From positions 1-55,056 of the forward strand of contig NZ_JAIVMC010000018.1 in the NCBI RefSeq assembly GCF_020177265.1: a stretch of DNA of 55,056 nt, read 5' to 3'. Source of the stretch: Pseudooceanicola marinus (GTDB lineage Bacteria > Pseudomonadota > Alphaproteobacteria > Rhodobacterales > Rhodobacteraceae). The position numbers and the translations under genes are program-made. Of this stretch, positions 44,349 to 52,961 are shown piece after piece; position 1 is the stretch's first letter; each line of letters starts with the position of its first letter. The notes beneath the pieces are model-generated. The model ran no database searches. It was not told where the DNA came from and saw only the letters and a program-made list of their open reading frames with translations.

Positions 44349-45143
44349 TTGGACTACGAAAAGCTCGTGACCGTGATGCGCACCCTCGCGCTTGAGGCCG
44401 GCGACAAGATCATGGAGATCTACAATTCCGACGACTTCGAGGTGAAGACCAAGTCGGATGAAAGCCCGGTCACCGCCGCCGACGAGGCCGCCGATGCGCT
44501 GATCTCCGACGGGCTGCGCGCCGCCTTCCCCGAGGTGCTGCTGGTGACCGAGGAGCAATCGGCCTCCCACGGGCAGACGGCCCCCACCTTCCTGATCGTC
44601 GATCCGCTGGACGGCACCAAGGAGTTCATCAACCGGCGCGGCGATTTCACCGTCAACATCGCCCTGGTCGAGGACGGCACGCCTGTCCGCGGCGTGGTCT
44701 ATGCCCCGGCGCGCGACCGGATGTTCTACACCCTGGCCGATGGCTCCACCGTCGAGGAGCTGGGCCCCTTCGGCGCAGAGCCGGGCGAGGTGAAGCCGAT
44801 CCGTGTCGCCGACAGCGACAATGACGCGCTGATGGTCGTGGCCTCCAAGTCGCACCGCGACCAGGCCACCGACGACTACATCGGCAAATACGCGGTGAAG
44901 GACATGACCAGCGCGGGGTCGTCGCTGAAGTTCTGCCTGGTGGCCACGGGCGAGGCGGATCTCTACCCGCGCCTGGGTCGCACCATGGAATGGGACACCG
45001 CCGCCGGCCACGCCGTCCTGCTGGGCGCCGGCGGCCAGGTGGTGCGCTTCGACGACCTGACGCCGCTGACCTACGGCAAGGCCGATTACGCCAACCCCTT
45101 CTTCATCGCCTACGCCCCGGGCGTGGCGCTGAAGGAAGGCTGA
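44349..45143 (+). CDS. cysQ: 3'(2'),5'-bisphosphate nucleotidase
   Basis: A 264-residue inositol-monophosphatase-fold enzyme that hydrolyses PAP (the by-product of sulfotransferases) to AMP, keeping sulfation from stalling. Metal-site motifs: DESPVTAADEAAD, LVTEEQ, FLIVDPLDGTKEFINR and MEWDTAAGHAVLLGAGG. It starts with TTG at 44349, 6 bases after AAGGAG, and no ATG lies near. Its presence together with two sulfotransferases on one replicon supports a polysaccharide-sulfation role. Confidence 0.94.
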   Translation: MDYEKLVTVMRTLALEAGDKIMEIYNSDDFEVKTKSDESPVTAADEAADALISDGLRAAFPEVLLVTEEQSASHGQTAPTFLIVDPLDGTKEFINRRGDFTVNIALVEDGTPVRGVVYAPARDRMFYTLADGSTVEELGPFGAEPGEVKPIRVADSDNDALMVVASKSHRDQATDDYIGKYAVKDMTSAGSSLKFCLVATGEADLYPRLGRTMEWDTAAGHAVLLGAGGQVVRFDDLTPLTYGKADYANPFFIAYAPGVALKEG

Positions 45144-45198
45144 CCGGCGACCGCGGGCCGGCCGCCATGGCCGGGCGGCGGGAAAGGGTGCAGTGGCC

Positions 45199-46185
45199 AT
45201 GTCCTCCTTGCGTGAGCGTCTTCGGGAGCGCCTTGTCGGGGCGTTTCTTCTTCTGGCGGCCCTCTGCGTTCTGCTGGGGGCCTTTTCCGGTCAGGTGCCG
45301 GATCCCTGGTTCTTCTCCGCCCTGCCGCGTTTCCTCGAGAATGTTCTGCCCTGGATCCTTGCGGCGGGGCTGGGTCTGTCGGGGCTGACGGTCTGCCTCG
45401 GGGCGCGCTGGACGGGGGCGCTGATGGCGGTGCTGTGCCTGCTGGCGGGCGGCGGGATCGCCTGGCAGCATCTGCGGCTGAGCGCGCCGACCGTGGCCGG
45501 GCCGGCGGACCTGAGGGTGCTGTTCTTCAACGTGGAAAGTTCCAACGACGCCAATGCCCGGGCCATCGCCGAACGGGTGATCGCGCAGGATCCCGACGTG
45601 GTGGTCTTTGCCGAGGCCCACCCGATGCGCCTGGCCCGGGACCTTCTGAAGGCCCATTACGCCTTCGCGCCGGACTGCCCCCAGGGGGGCTGCGCCATGC
45701 AGGTCTATGCGCATGAGATCCCGGACCGCTACGAGTTTCGCGACCTGTCGGGCGTCTACGGCACCCGCTTCTTCCATGCTGTCTTCGAGACGGGCCTCGA
45801 GACGGGGGGGCAGGGGTTCGACCTCTACGGGGTGCATCTGCTGAAGCCCTGGCTGTCGGGGATCGCCCCGTCCGAACGCAACAGGCTCATCCGCCGGCTG
45901 ACGCGGGATGCGGAGGCGGGCCCGCGCCCCGCGGTGATGCTGGGCGATTACAACGCGGCGCCCTGGAACCACGCCCTGGTGGAGCTGATGCAGCGCACCG
46001 GGTTCCGGGCCGAACGGCGTCTGACGGGCACCTGGCCGCCGGCGGCGGGCGACTGGGGGGTGCCGCTGGACCATGCGCTGGTGCGGGGGGGCATGCGGGT
46101 GGTCTCGGTCCAGCCGATGGGAGAGGGCCTGGGGTCGAACCATCGCGGATTGCTGGTCAGCCTGCGCCGCGACGGGGCCGGGTAG
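45199..46185 (+). CDS. Endonuclease/exonuclease/phosphatase-family membrane protein
   Basis: A 328-residue protein. The first 100 residues hold about three membrane segments. The rest is an EEP domain with LRVLFFNVESSNDANA (metal-binding Asn), VVVFAEAHP (Glu), MLGDYNAAPWNH (Asp/Asn) and a C-terminal DHAL...SNHRGLLV (Asp/His pair). All catalytic positions appear present, and the domain should face the periplasm. Relatives act on DNA, phosphoinositides or other phosphodiesters, so the substrate is open. It starts at ATG 45199 or GTG 45193. Convergent with the next gene, with 3 bases between. Confidence 0.83.
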   Translation: MSSLRERLRERLVGAFLLLAALCVLLGAFSGQVPDPWFFSALPRFLENVLPWILAAGLGLSGLTVCLGARWTGALMAVLCLLAGGGIAWQHLRLSAPTVAGPADLRVLFFNVESSNDANARAIAERVIAQDPDVVVFAEAHPMRLARDLLKAHYAFAPDCPQGGCAMQVYAHEIPDRYEFRDLSGVYGTRFFHAVFETGLETGGQGFDLYGVHLLKPWLSGIAPSERNRLIRRLTRDAEAGPRPAVMLGDYNAAPWNHALVELMQRTGFRAERRLTGTWPPAAGDWGVPLDHALVRGGMRVVSVQPMGEGLGSNHRGLLVSLRRDGAG

Positions 46186-46188
46186 CCG

Positions 46189-46941
46189 TCAGGTCTCGAA
46201 GAAGTCGACCGTGCCGGGGCGGACCAGGGCCGTGGTCAGCCGGCCCGTGGCATAGGCGCCGGTGTCGATGCCGATGCAGCCATTGGCCGGGGTGATGTCT
46301 TCCTGGATCGTATGGCCGTGGATCACCCAGGTTTCGTCCTGGCGGGCCAGCTCGCCGAAGTCGGGATGCCCCCAGAGCAGGGTTTCTTCGGGCTGCTCGT
46401 CGATCGGCAGCGCCGGGTCGGTGCCGGCATGGACCACCGCCAGGTTGCCGTTGCGCCAGATCAGGGGCAGGTCGCGCAGCCAGGCCTCTGTCTCGGGGCC
46501 CATGGCCTCGCGCAGGGCGTCGCGCGTCCGGCTCCAGTCGCCGCGCCGGGCCGAACTGGGCGAGGGCGGCACCACCTGGTAGCTGGCCAGGGTCTGCAGA
46601 CCGCCGTAGCGCAGCCAGCGGCTGCCGTTCATGCCGGGGTCGTCGAGGAAGCTCAGCAGCATGGCCTCGTGGTTGCCACGCAGACAGATGACCTCGGCCG
46701 AATGGGTCTGCTGGTGCCGGCGCAGCCGTTCCAGCACCCCGGCGCTGTGATCGCCGCGATCAATGTAATCGCCGACGAAGACATGCGGGGTGCCCGGAGC
46801 GTGCCGCTCCATGTGGGCAAGAACCTGAATCAGCAAGTCCTCGCGTCCGTGGACGTCGCCTATGGCGAAAAACGGCCAGTCCGGGGCCAGGCGCGCTGAA
46901 AATGTGGGTTTTGCGTTACGCTGCTTGCGACGGAAGAACAT
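46189..46941 (-). CDS. Metallophosphatase of the Ser/Thr phosphatase type
   Basis: A 250-residue PPP-like metallophosphoesterase with the three classical blocks FAIGDVHGREDLL, FVGDYIDRGDHSAG and CLRGNHEAMLL, then VVHAGTDP and WVIHGHT. Homologues are annotated as serine/threonine phosphatases or diadenosine-tetraphosphatases. No Wzb phosphatase was found, so a role in reversing phosphorylation in this system is possible but speculative. It is divergent from the yjbH operon across 162 bases. Confidence 0.9.
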   Translation of the reverse strand: MFFRRKQRNAKPTFSARLAPDWPFFAIGDVHGREDLLIQVLAHMERHAPGTPHVFVGDYIDRGDHSAGVLERLRRHQQTHSAEVICLRGNHEAMLLSFLDDPGMNGSRWLRYGGLQTLASYQVVPPSPSSARRGDWSRTRDALREAMGPETEAWLRDLPLIWRNGNLAVVHAGTDPALPIDEQPEETLLWGHPDFGELARQDETWVIHGHTIQEDITPANGCIGIDTGAYATGRLTTALVRPGTVDFFET

Positions 46942-47103
46942 GGTTGGAAAATAAGGCGTTTATTCCGATTTGCCATATCTGCCAGAAAGACGGGGACGCT
47001 GCACGTGGATTCGAGGTGATCCAGGTTCGCGCTCTGGTAATAGAGGGGCGGGGGCCGTAGTAGTCGATGAGAAGACGCGCGTCCTAAGGGTGGGAAGACG
47101 AGA

Positions 47104-49296
47104 ATGCGGCTGCTTGGGCTGAAGAATAGGGCACTGATGCTGGCTGCGGGGGTCGTTCTGACCGGAACGACCGGATTGCAGTCGCAGACCGAGGTGGTCA
47201 CCGAACGCCCGCTCAGCCCCTGGGACCGCCCGACCCTGAGCTTCTTCGGCACCCCCGGCCTGGTCGACATGCCGAGCGCGGACATGATGCGCGATGGCGA
47301 TCTTTCCTTGTCGTTCAATGCCTTCGGCCCCACGCAACGCTATGCGCTGACCTTCCAGATCACGCCGCGGCTGTCGGGGACCTTCCGCTATGCGTTGATC
47401 CAGGACTACGACAGCGACAACCGGACCCGCTATGACCGCAGTTTCGACCTGCGCTACCGGCTGGTGGAAGAGCGGGGCTGGGTGCCCGACGTGGTCATCG
47501 GCCTGCAGGATTTCGGCGGCACCGGGATCTATGCCGGGGAATTCCTGGTCGCGGGCAAGACCCTGCCGGGCAACCTGAGGGTGAGTGCCGGCCTGGGCTG
47601 GGGCCGGCTGGCCACCCGGGATTCCTTCGACAACCCCCTGTCCGTCATCAGCGACAGCTTTGATCGCCGGGCGGGCTTTGCCGGCACCGGGGAGTTCGAT
47701 CTCGACAACTTCTTCCGCGGCGAGGCCGCCTTCTTCGGTGGGATCCAGTGGCAGGCGACCGAACGGCTGTCCATGGCGGTGGAATATTCCACCGACACCC
47801 AGGCGCCCGAAGTCGACCGGGCGGAATATGACTACTCTTCGCCTCTGAACTTCGCCGCCACCTACCGGCTGCGGCCGGGGCTGGACCTGACCGGGGCCTG
47901 GATGCACGGCACCACCGCGGGGCTGATGCTGAACTACACGATGAACCCGCTGACCCCGGTGGAACCCTCGGGCACCGAGGCGGCGCCGCCGCCGGTGGTG
48001 CCGCGGCAATCGGCGGCCGCCCTGGGCTGGGGGGATGTCGGTCGCCTGGGCACCGGGCAGCCGCGCGCGGACGGCGGGCAGGGGCCCGACATCCGGGCCA
48101 TGGCCCGGGCGCAGATGGCGGCCCTGGGGCTTGAACTGATGTCCTTCGAGCTGAGCCGCGACCAGGTGCGCCTGCACATGCGCAACATGCGCTACCCCGC
48201 CCAGCCCGAGGCGATCGGGCGCACCGCCCGGGTGCTCAGCGGCCTGCTGCCGCCCGAGGTCGAGACCATCGTCATCTACCTGGACGAAGGCGGCCTGACC
48301 CCCGCGGTGGTCACGCTGAACCGCTCGGATCTGGAAAGCCTGGAATTCGATGTCGACGGCAGCTGGAAGAGCTTCTCCCGGGCCCATATCCGCGCCGCCG
48401 AGCCGGGCGAGAACCTGCGCGCGGCCGGCGATGCCGTGCTGCCCGACACCTTCCCGCGGCTTTCCTACCGCCTCGGCGGTTTCGTGGAGCCGTCCTATTT
48501 CGACCCCGACAACCCGGTGCGCTACAATGCCGGCCTGCAGTTCGACCTGGATTACGAGGTGACGCCCGGGCTGCGCTTCAGCACGCTGCTGCGCCAGCCG
48601 CTGATCGGCAACCGCGACGAGGTCACCCGGACCTCGGATTCGGTCCTGCCGCATGTGCGCTCGGATGGCGGGCTCTATGACCGGGAAACCGATTTCGAGA
48701 TCCGCAACCTTTACGGCAACTACAGTTTCCAGCCCGGCGGTGATCTCTACGGCCGGGTCACCGCGGGCTACCTGGAAAAGATGTATGCCGGTGTCTCGGG
48801 CGAGCTGCTGTGGAAGCCCGTGGACAGCCGCCTGGCCCTGGGCATGGAGCTGAACTACGTCCAGCAACGCGCCTTCGACGGGCTGTTCGGGCTGCGCGAC
48901 TACGAGGTCGCGACCGGCCATGCCTCGGCCTATTACGACATGGGCAACGGCTTCATCGGCCAGGTCGATGCCGGGCGCTACCTGGCCAAGGACTGGGGCG
49001 CCACCTTCTCGCTGATGCGCGAGTTCAACAACGGCTTCCAGGTCGGGGCCTATTTCACCCTCACCGATGTCTCTTCCGAGGAGTTCGGCGAAGGGGCCTT
49101 CGACAAGGGGATCTGGTTCCGCGTGCCGATCACCTGGCTCAGCGGCACGCCGAGCAAGAGCGGCTTCAGCCAGACCCTGCGCCCGCTGACCCGGGACGGT
49201 GGCGCGCGCCTGAACGTGCCGGAACGTCTCTACCCGGCGCTGCGGGGCAGCCAGGTGCCGGAACTTGAGGAAGACTGGGGAAGGTTCTGGAAATGA
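47104..49296 (+). CDS. YjbH-domain outer-membrane exopolysaccharide protein
   Basis: A 730-residue protein with an N-terminal export signal (about 1-27) and extensive amphipathic beta strands ending in aromatic residues, as in outer-membrane barrels. The start of the mature part, LSFFGTPGLVDMPSADMM, and LSLSFNAFGPTQRYALTFQ, with the later VGAYFTLTDVSSEEFGEGAF and DKGIWFRVPI, match YjbH/GfcD. These proteins assist export of exopolysaccharide or group 4 capsule. A Pro-rich linker (about residues 282-325) divides two barrel-like halves. It heads the yjbH-yjbF-wza operon; the stop overlaps the next ATG by 4 bases. Confidence 0.9.
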   Translation: MRLLGLKNRALMLAAGVVLTGTTGLQSQTEVVTERPLSPWDRPTLSFFGTPGLVDMPSADMMRDGDLSLSFNAFGPTQRYALTFQITPRLSGTFRYALIQDYDSDNRTRYDRSFDLRYRLVEERGWVPDVVIGLQDFGGTGIYAGEFLVAGKTLPGNLRVSAGLGWGRLATRDSFDNPLSVISDSFDRRAGFAGTGEFDLDNFFRGEAAFFGGIQWQATERLSMAVEYSTDTQAPEVDRAEYDYSSPLNFAATYRLRPGLDLTGAWMHGTTAGLMLNYTMNPLTPVEPSGTEAAPPPVVPRQSAAALGWGDVGRLGTGQPRADGGQGPDIRAMARAQMAALGLELMSFELSRDQVRLHMRNMRYPAQPEAIGRTARVLSGLLPPEVETIVIYLDEGGLTPAVVTLNRSDLESLEFDVDGSWKSFSRAHIRAAEPGENLRAAGDAVLPDTFPRLSYRLGGFVEPSYFDPDNPVRYNAGLQFDLDYEVTPGLRFSTLLRQPLIGNRDEVTRTSDSVLPHVRSDGGLYDRETDFEIRNLYGNYSFQPGGDLYGRVTAGYLEKMYAGVSGELLWKPVDSRLALGMELNYVQQRAFDGLFGLRDYEVATGHASAYYDMGNGFIGQVDAGRYLAKDWGATFSLMREFNNGFQVGAYFTLTDVSSEEFGEGAFDKGIWFRVPITWLSGTPSKSGFSQTLRPLTRDGGARLNVPERLYPALRGSQVPELEEDWGRFWK

Positions 49297-49967
49297 TGGC
49301 ACTGCGCGTTCTGGGCCTGGCCTGCCTGCTGCCGCTCCTGGTCGCCTGCGGGAGGATCAATCCCAGCGAATTGCCCGGGGCGATGCAGCTGGAAGGCGGC
49401 AACGCGGTCTCCGGGTCCCGGACCCTCACCGATGACCGTTACGTCCGGCTGCTGGAACGGGCCGGCGAGCCCGGGGTGCGGGCGATGATGGCCGCCCGTG
49501 TCGATCGCAACACCAAGTCGCTGCTGATGATGGCCTCGCGGGCCGCGGACGGGACGGAAACCTGGCTGACCGCGGACGGGGGCAGCGTCTCCTTCCAGGA
49601 CGGGATGCTGGTGGCCACCCGCAAGATCCCGCCGGACATGATCGCCGCTGATGTCTCCGAGGTCTCCGCGTTGGTTCACGCCCGCCGGGGCGGGCAGGCC
49701 GAGCGGTTCCACAGCTATCTCGACGGCAATCACTCGGTCTATATTCGCAGCTATGTCTGCACGGTGACCCCCGGGGCGCTGGAGCCCCTGGTGCTGCTGA
49801 ACGGGTCGACCCGCACCGTGCGGGTGATGGCCGAACACTGCACCGGTCGCGACGAGACCTTCGAGAACTTCTACTGGGTCGATCCCGGGACCGGCGAGAT
49901 CCTGACTTCATTGCAATATGCCTCCCGCGATGCGGGCGCCTTCCTGTTCCAGGAGGTGCGACGGTGA
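49293..49967 (+). CDS. YjbF-family outer-membrane lipoprotein
   Basis: A 224-residue lipoprotein: signal MMALRVLGLACLLPLLVACG with lipobox L-V-A-C (Cys19). The mature protein fits YjbF/GfcB, accessory factors in exopolysaccharide and group 4 capsule export; note the paired cysteines in YVCTVTPG and EHCTGRDETF. It is coupled to yjbH by ATGA and to the wza gene by GTGA. A YjbG/GfcC partner was not seen. Confidence 0.85.
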   Translation: MMALRVLGLACLLPLLVACGRINPSELPGAMQLEGGNAVSGSRTLTDDRYVRLLERAGEPGVRAMMAARVDRNTKSLLMMASRAADGTETWLTADGGSVSFQDGMLVATRKIPPDMIAADVSEVSALVHARRGGQAERFHSYLDGNHSVYIRSYVCTVTPGALEPLVLLNGSTRTVRVMAEHCTGRDETFENFYWVDPGTGEILTSLQYASRDAGAFLFQEVRR

Positions 49968-51358
49968 CAGTACTTTATGGGAGAACCCCTCTTATGCGTG
50001 TTTTCGTAGCCCTGGTGACCATGCTCAGCCTGTCGAGCTGTGGCGTTGTCTACTTCAGCCCGGCCATGAACCGGACCAGCAGTGGCGATACCAAGGTCAG
50101 GGTGCTGCCGATCACCGCCGAAAGCGTGCTGGCGGCGAACAATGATGATTACACGCCGCTGCCGCTGCCCGCGGCCTTCCGCCAGACGGCAGCGCCAAGC
50201 GGCGGCCCCGTCGGCCTGGGGGCGCTGCCCGACCCCGTCTATGACCCGACGGACAAGCCGCAGGCCCTGGAGACCCGCGTGCCGCCGCCCGCCAACCCGG
50301 GCCCCTACCGCATCGGCATCAGCGACGAGATCACCTTCGCCACCCCGCGGGGCGGCTCCACGGCCGAGGAACTGGCCGGCCTGCTGGCGGCCCAGAACAG
50401 CCGCCAGGGCTACACGGTGCAGGATGACGGCTCGATCGCGATCCCCAACATCGGCCGTGTCGAATTGGCCGGGCTGACCCTGGACGAGGCGGAGAACCGT
50501 CTGTTCCAGGCCCTGGTCGAACGCCAGTTCGATCCGTCCTTCAGTGTCGAGATCTCCGGGTTCAACTCCAAGCATGTGTCGATCGGGGGCAGCGTCGGCA
50601 GCACCGGCGTGCTGCCGATCACCCTGTCGCCTCTCTACCTCGAGGATGCGCTGGTGCGCAGCGGCGGGGTGAACGTGCGTGACCTGGACTATGCCTCGGT
50701 GCGGATCTACCGCGACGGGACGCTCTACCAGATCCCGCTGACCGAACTCTACTCGGATACCGCGCTGCAGAAGATCCGTCTGGTCGACGGCGATGCCATT
50801 TTCGTCGACGAGACCTTCGAGCTGGACCTGGCCCAGGCCTACTTCTCCCAGCAGATCCAGCTGGCGCAGCTGCGCCGGACGCAGCGGACCTCGGCCCTGT
50901 CGGACCTGAACTCCGAGATCAACATGCGCCGGGCCCAGCTGAACGAACAGCGCAGCCTGTACAATGGCCTGGAGAGCCAGGGTGCGATCAAGCGGGAATA
51001 CGTCTACATCACCGGCTCGGTCTCGAACCAGACGCGCATGACCTTGCCCTACGAGCAGCGCCTGACGCTGGCCGATGCGCTGTTCAGCGAGAGCGGGTCG
51101 GGCGGGGTGCCGATCGCCAATGCCGATGCGCGCAAGTTCTACGTCCTGCGCACCTCGTCGAACCCGAAGGACTTCGGCTCGGTCACGGCCTGGCAGCTGA
51201 ACGTGCTGAGCGCCACCAACCTGCCCCTGGCGACCCGGTTCGAGCTGCGTCCGAACGACGTGATCTTCGTGGCCGAACAGCCGGTGACCCGGTGGAACCG
51301 CGTGATGAACCAGATCACCCCGACCATTGTGCGCCTGAACTCCGTGACACAGCAGTGA
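49964..51358 (+). CDS. wza: Wza-type polysaccharide export lipoprotein
   Basis: The outer-membrane export channel of the OPX family, 464 residues. A lipoprotein signal with L-S-S-C lies near residues 24-27. The poly_export domain starts PYRIGISDEITFATPRGGS and has YTVQDDGSIAIPNIGRVELAGLTLDEA. SLBB-like beta-grasp blocks are VSIGGSVGSTGVLPI and EYVYITGSVSNQT. A helix of about 65 residues between them (FSQQIQLAQL...) is longer than in E. coli Wza. I took the GTG at 49964 because AGGAGGTG lies just before it; ATG at 49994 is an alternative. Confidence 0.9.
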   Translation: MTVLYGRTPLMRVFVALVTMLSLSSCGVVYFSPAMNRTSSGDTKVRVLPITAESVLAANNDDYTPLPLPAAFRQTAAPSGGPVGLGALPDPVYDPTDKPQALETRVPPPANPGPYRIGISDEITFATPRGGSTAEELAGLLAAQNSRQGYTVQDDGSIAIPNIGRVELAGLTLDEAENRLFQALVERQFDPSFSVEISGFNSKHVSIGGSVGSTGVLPITLSPLYLEDALVRSGGVNVRDLDYASVRIYRDGTLYQIPLTELYSDTALQKIRLVDGDAIFVDETFELDLAQAYFSQQIQLAQLRRTQRTSALSDLNSEINMRRAQLNEQRSLYNGLESQGAIKREYVYITGSVSNQTRMTLPYEQRLTLADALFSESGSGGVPIANADARKFYVLRTSSNPKDFGSVTAWQLNVLSATNLPLATRFELRPNDVIFVAEQPVTRWNRVMNQITPTIVRLNSVTQQ

Positions 51359-51667
51359 TCTGACGGTGCCGGCAGGAGGGATCCTGCCGGCACCGGTGGG
51401 TCACGGGAGTGACCCCGGGGTGAGTCGCGGATAAAGGGTAAATGAACTATTAATACATATTATGTTAATAATTATGACCACCACGATGCTGCGCTGCGGC
51501 TTCTACGACAGCAAACGTGACCAGTTGCGCGCCATTTTTGCCCTCTAAAGGTAGATCTTTCGCAAGAACTCGCTGCTTTGAGCTGTTAGAGAACGGATGA
51601 GTTTGGCTTGTCATGTTCCCAACCTAGTAATCATGATAGCGTTGAACGTAGTTAAGGAGATTGTCCC
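51359..51667. promoter_or_regulatory. Intergenic region before the YjbE-like gene
   Basis: 309 bases. A 14-bp perfect stem (51364-51377 with 51382-51395, loop GGGA) right after wza is a likely terminator, though without T-run. Next is an AT-rich island (51431-51480) with a partly symmetric ATTAA...TTAAT motif at 51449-51469. A possible promoter is TTGGCT (about 51605) and TAGTAA (about 51627), 16 bases apart, about 40 bases before the ATG. AAGGAG precedes the start. The independent promoter suggests the small protein is made at a different level from the export proteins. Confidence 0.5.
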
Positions 51668-51937
51668 ATGTTCTTGTCTCGACCCCTTAAGACCGCAGCA
51701 ACTTGTGTCGCCCTGTCCATGGCGCTGACGGCTCCGGCCCTGGCCCAGGAAGAAAACGTGACGCCCACGACCCCTGCGACGCCGCCGATCGATCCCAATG
51801 CCGTGTTCCAGATCGCGGGCTACGGGCAGCTGACCGGCACCGCCGTGATCGCCCTTGCGGCGACCCTTGGCGTGACGGTGGCCTCCCTGCTGGCCTCGGA
51901 TGGTGACGGTGTGACCCCGTCGACCCCCTCGACCTGA
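51668..51937 (+). CDS. Small secreted YjbE/GfcA-like protein
   Basis: An 89-residue protein with a clear signal peptide (cleavage after ALTAPALAQ, about residue 26). A Thr/Pro-rich stretch follows, then a hydrophobic Ala/Gly/Val segment (LTGTAVIALAATLGVTVASL), then a short Asp/Thr/Ser/Pro tail. This architecture matches YjbE/GfcA, small threonine-rich exported proteins encoded with YjbF and YjbH and of unknown biochemical role. The match is by layout and neighbourhood more than by sequence. AAGGAG lies 8 bases before ATG. Confidence 0.72.
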   Translation: MFLSRPLKTAATCVALSMALTAPALAQEENVTPTTPATPPIDPNAVFQIAGYGQLTGTAVIALAATLGVTVASLLASDGDGVTPSTPST

Positions 51938-51947
51938 TTTTAAGACA

Positions 51948-51973
51948 GGCCCGGGCCCTACCGGCCCCGGGCC
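51948..51973 (+). terminator. GC hairpin after the YjbE-like gene
   Basis: GGCCCGGG (51948-51955) pairs with CCCGGGCC (51966-51973), 10 bases after the stop. No T-run follows. The rest of the gap to the sugar transferase (to 52174) shows only its ribosome-binding site AAGGAG. Confidence 0.5.
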
Positions 51974-52174
51974 GACCTGGCTGAATGTGAAACGTCTTGC
52001 GGCTTTTGGGTTCGTGGGGTTTCCAGGCTATTGATTGAAGGCAATGAAAATTTGAAATCGTGGTGCCAGTCCCGGGGGATCTTCTGACCCCTCTCTCGAA
52101 TACGGCCATGACACGGGGTGTCCCCCCCTGTCGTCATCGGAACCGGATCGGGCGGCACTGGAAGGAGAGATGGC

Positions 52175-52870
52175 GTGAAAACTTTTGGTGGTTCAAGTTT
52201 CACGGATTCCGTTCCCGTCCCCTACTTGGAGGGCAGCCCCTCGGCCAGGGCACCGGGCCTTTATGCCCGGTTCGGCAAGCGGCTTTTCGACATTGCCCTG
52301 GCGCTGGTCCTGCTGCCGATGATCGTCCCGATGATCATGGTGGTCTGGGCGCTGACGCGCTGCGACGGCGGACCGGGGTTCTACAGCCAGTACCGGGTCG
52401 GCCGGAATGGCCGCATCTTCAAGTGCTGGAAGGTCCGCACGATGGTGATGGATGCCGAACGCATCCTCAGCGAGCTCTGTGAGAAGGACCCGGCGATCGC
52501 CGAGGAATGGAAAACCAACCAGAAGCTGGAGAATGATCCCCGGATCACCCCGGTCGGCAAGTTCCTGAGGATGACCAGCCTCGATGAGCTGCCGCAGATC
52601 TGGAACATCCTGGTCGGCGACATGAGCTTCATCGGGCCCCGCCCCTTCATGACCAGCCAGGACAGCCTGTACCGGGCTGCCGGGGGACAGGCCTACTTCC
52701 GGCTGCGCCCGGGGTTGACCGGTCCCTGGCAGGTCGAGGGCCGTGGCGCCTCGACCTTCGCGGACCGGGTCCGTTTCGACGAGGCCTACCTGGCCCGCCT
52801 GTCGCTGAAGACCGACCTGCGGCTGGTCTGGCTGACGGTGAAGGTGCTGCTGAAGGGCACCGGCCACTGA
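52175..52870 (+). CDS. Undecaprenyl-phosphate sugar-1-phosphate transferase
   Basis: The initiating enzyme, which puts the first sugar-1-phosphate on undecaprenyl phosphate. 231 residues, like ExoY: one N-terminal re-entrant membrane helix (RLFDIALALVLLPMIVPMIM) with FDI-type start, then the bac_transf domain with YRVGRNGRIFKCWKVRTM, then LRMTSLDELPQIWNILVGDM (catalytic Asp-Glu), SFIGPRPF and RLRPGLTGPWQVEGRG. The GTG at 52175 has AAGGAG 8-9 bases upstream; the longer frame from 52118 has none. Which sugar it adds (glucose, galactose or another) is not evident. Confidence 0.93.
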   Translation: MKTFGGSSFTDSVPVPYLEGSPSARAPGLYARFGKRLFDIALALVLLPMIVPMIMVVWALTRCDGGPGFYSQYRVGRNGRIFKCWKVRTMVMDAERILSELCEKDPAIAEEWKTNQKLENDPRITPVGKFLRMTSLDELPQIWNILVGDMSFIGPRPFMTSQDSLYRAAGGQAYFRLRPGLTGPWQVEGRGASTFADRVRFDEAYLARLSLKTDLRLVWLTVKVLLKGTGH

Positions 52871-52897
52871 CCGGGCTCCGAAGGGCCTGACCGACAG

Positions 52898-52930
52898 GCG
52901 GCGCCGCCCGGAAGGGCCGCGCCGCTTTTC
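52898..52930 (+). terminator. Terminator after the initiating transferase
   Basis: GCGGCGC (52898-52904) pairs with GCGCCGC (52919-52925) and is followed by TTTTCCTTTT. It lies 28 bases after the stop and ends the plus-strand export/initiation genes before the convergent gene at 52962. Confidence 0.7.
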
Positions 52931-52961
52931 CTTTTGCGGGTCTTTTCCTTTTGGGCCGGTG

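Noticed and set aside
46960..49302. Very long open frame antisense to the yjbH gene (about 780 codons), and similar long antisense frames opposite parA/parB, manC, kdsD/kdsB, cysNC and wzc
   Set aside because: High GC content makes the antisense frame of real genes open. These frames lack ribosome-binding sites, their products are Arg/Gly/His/Gln-rich without motifs, and the sense strand encodes recognisable proteins.
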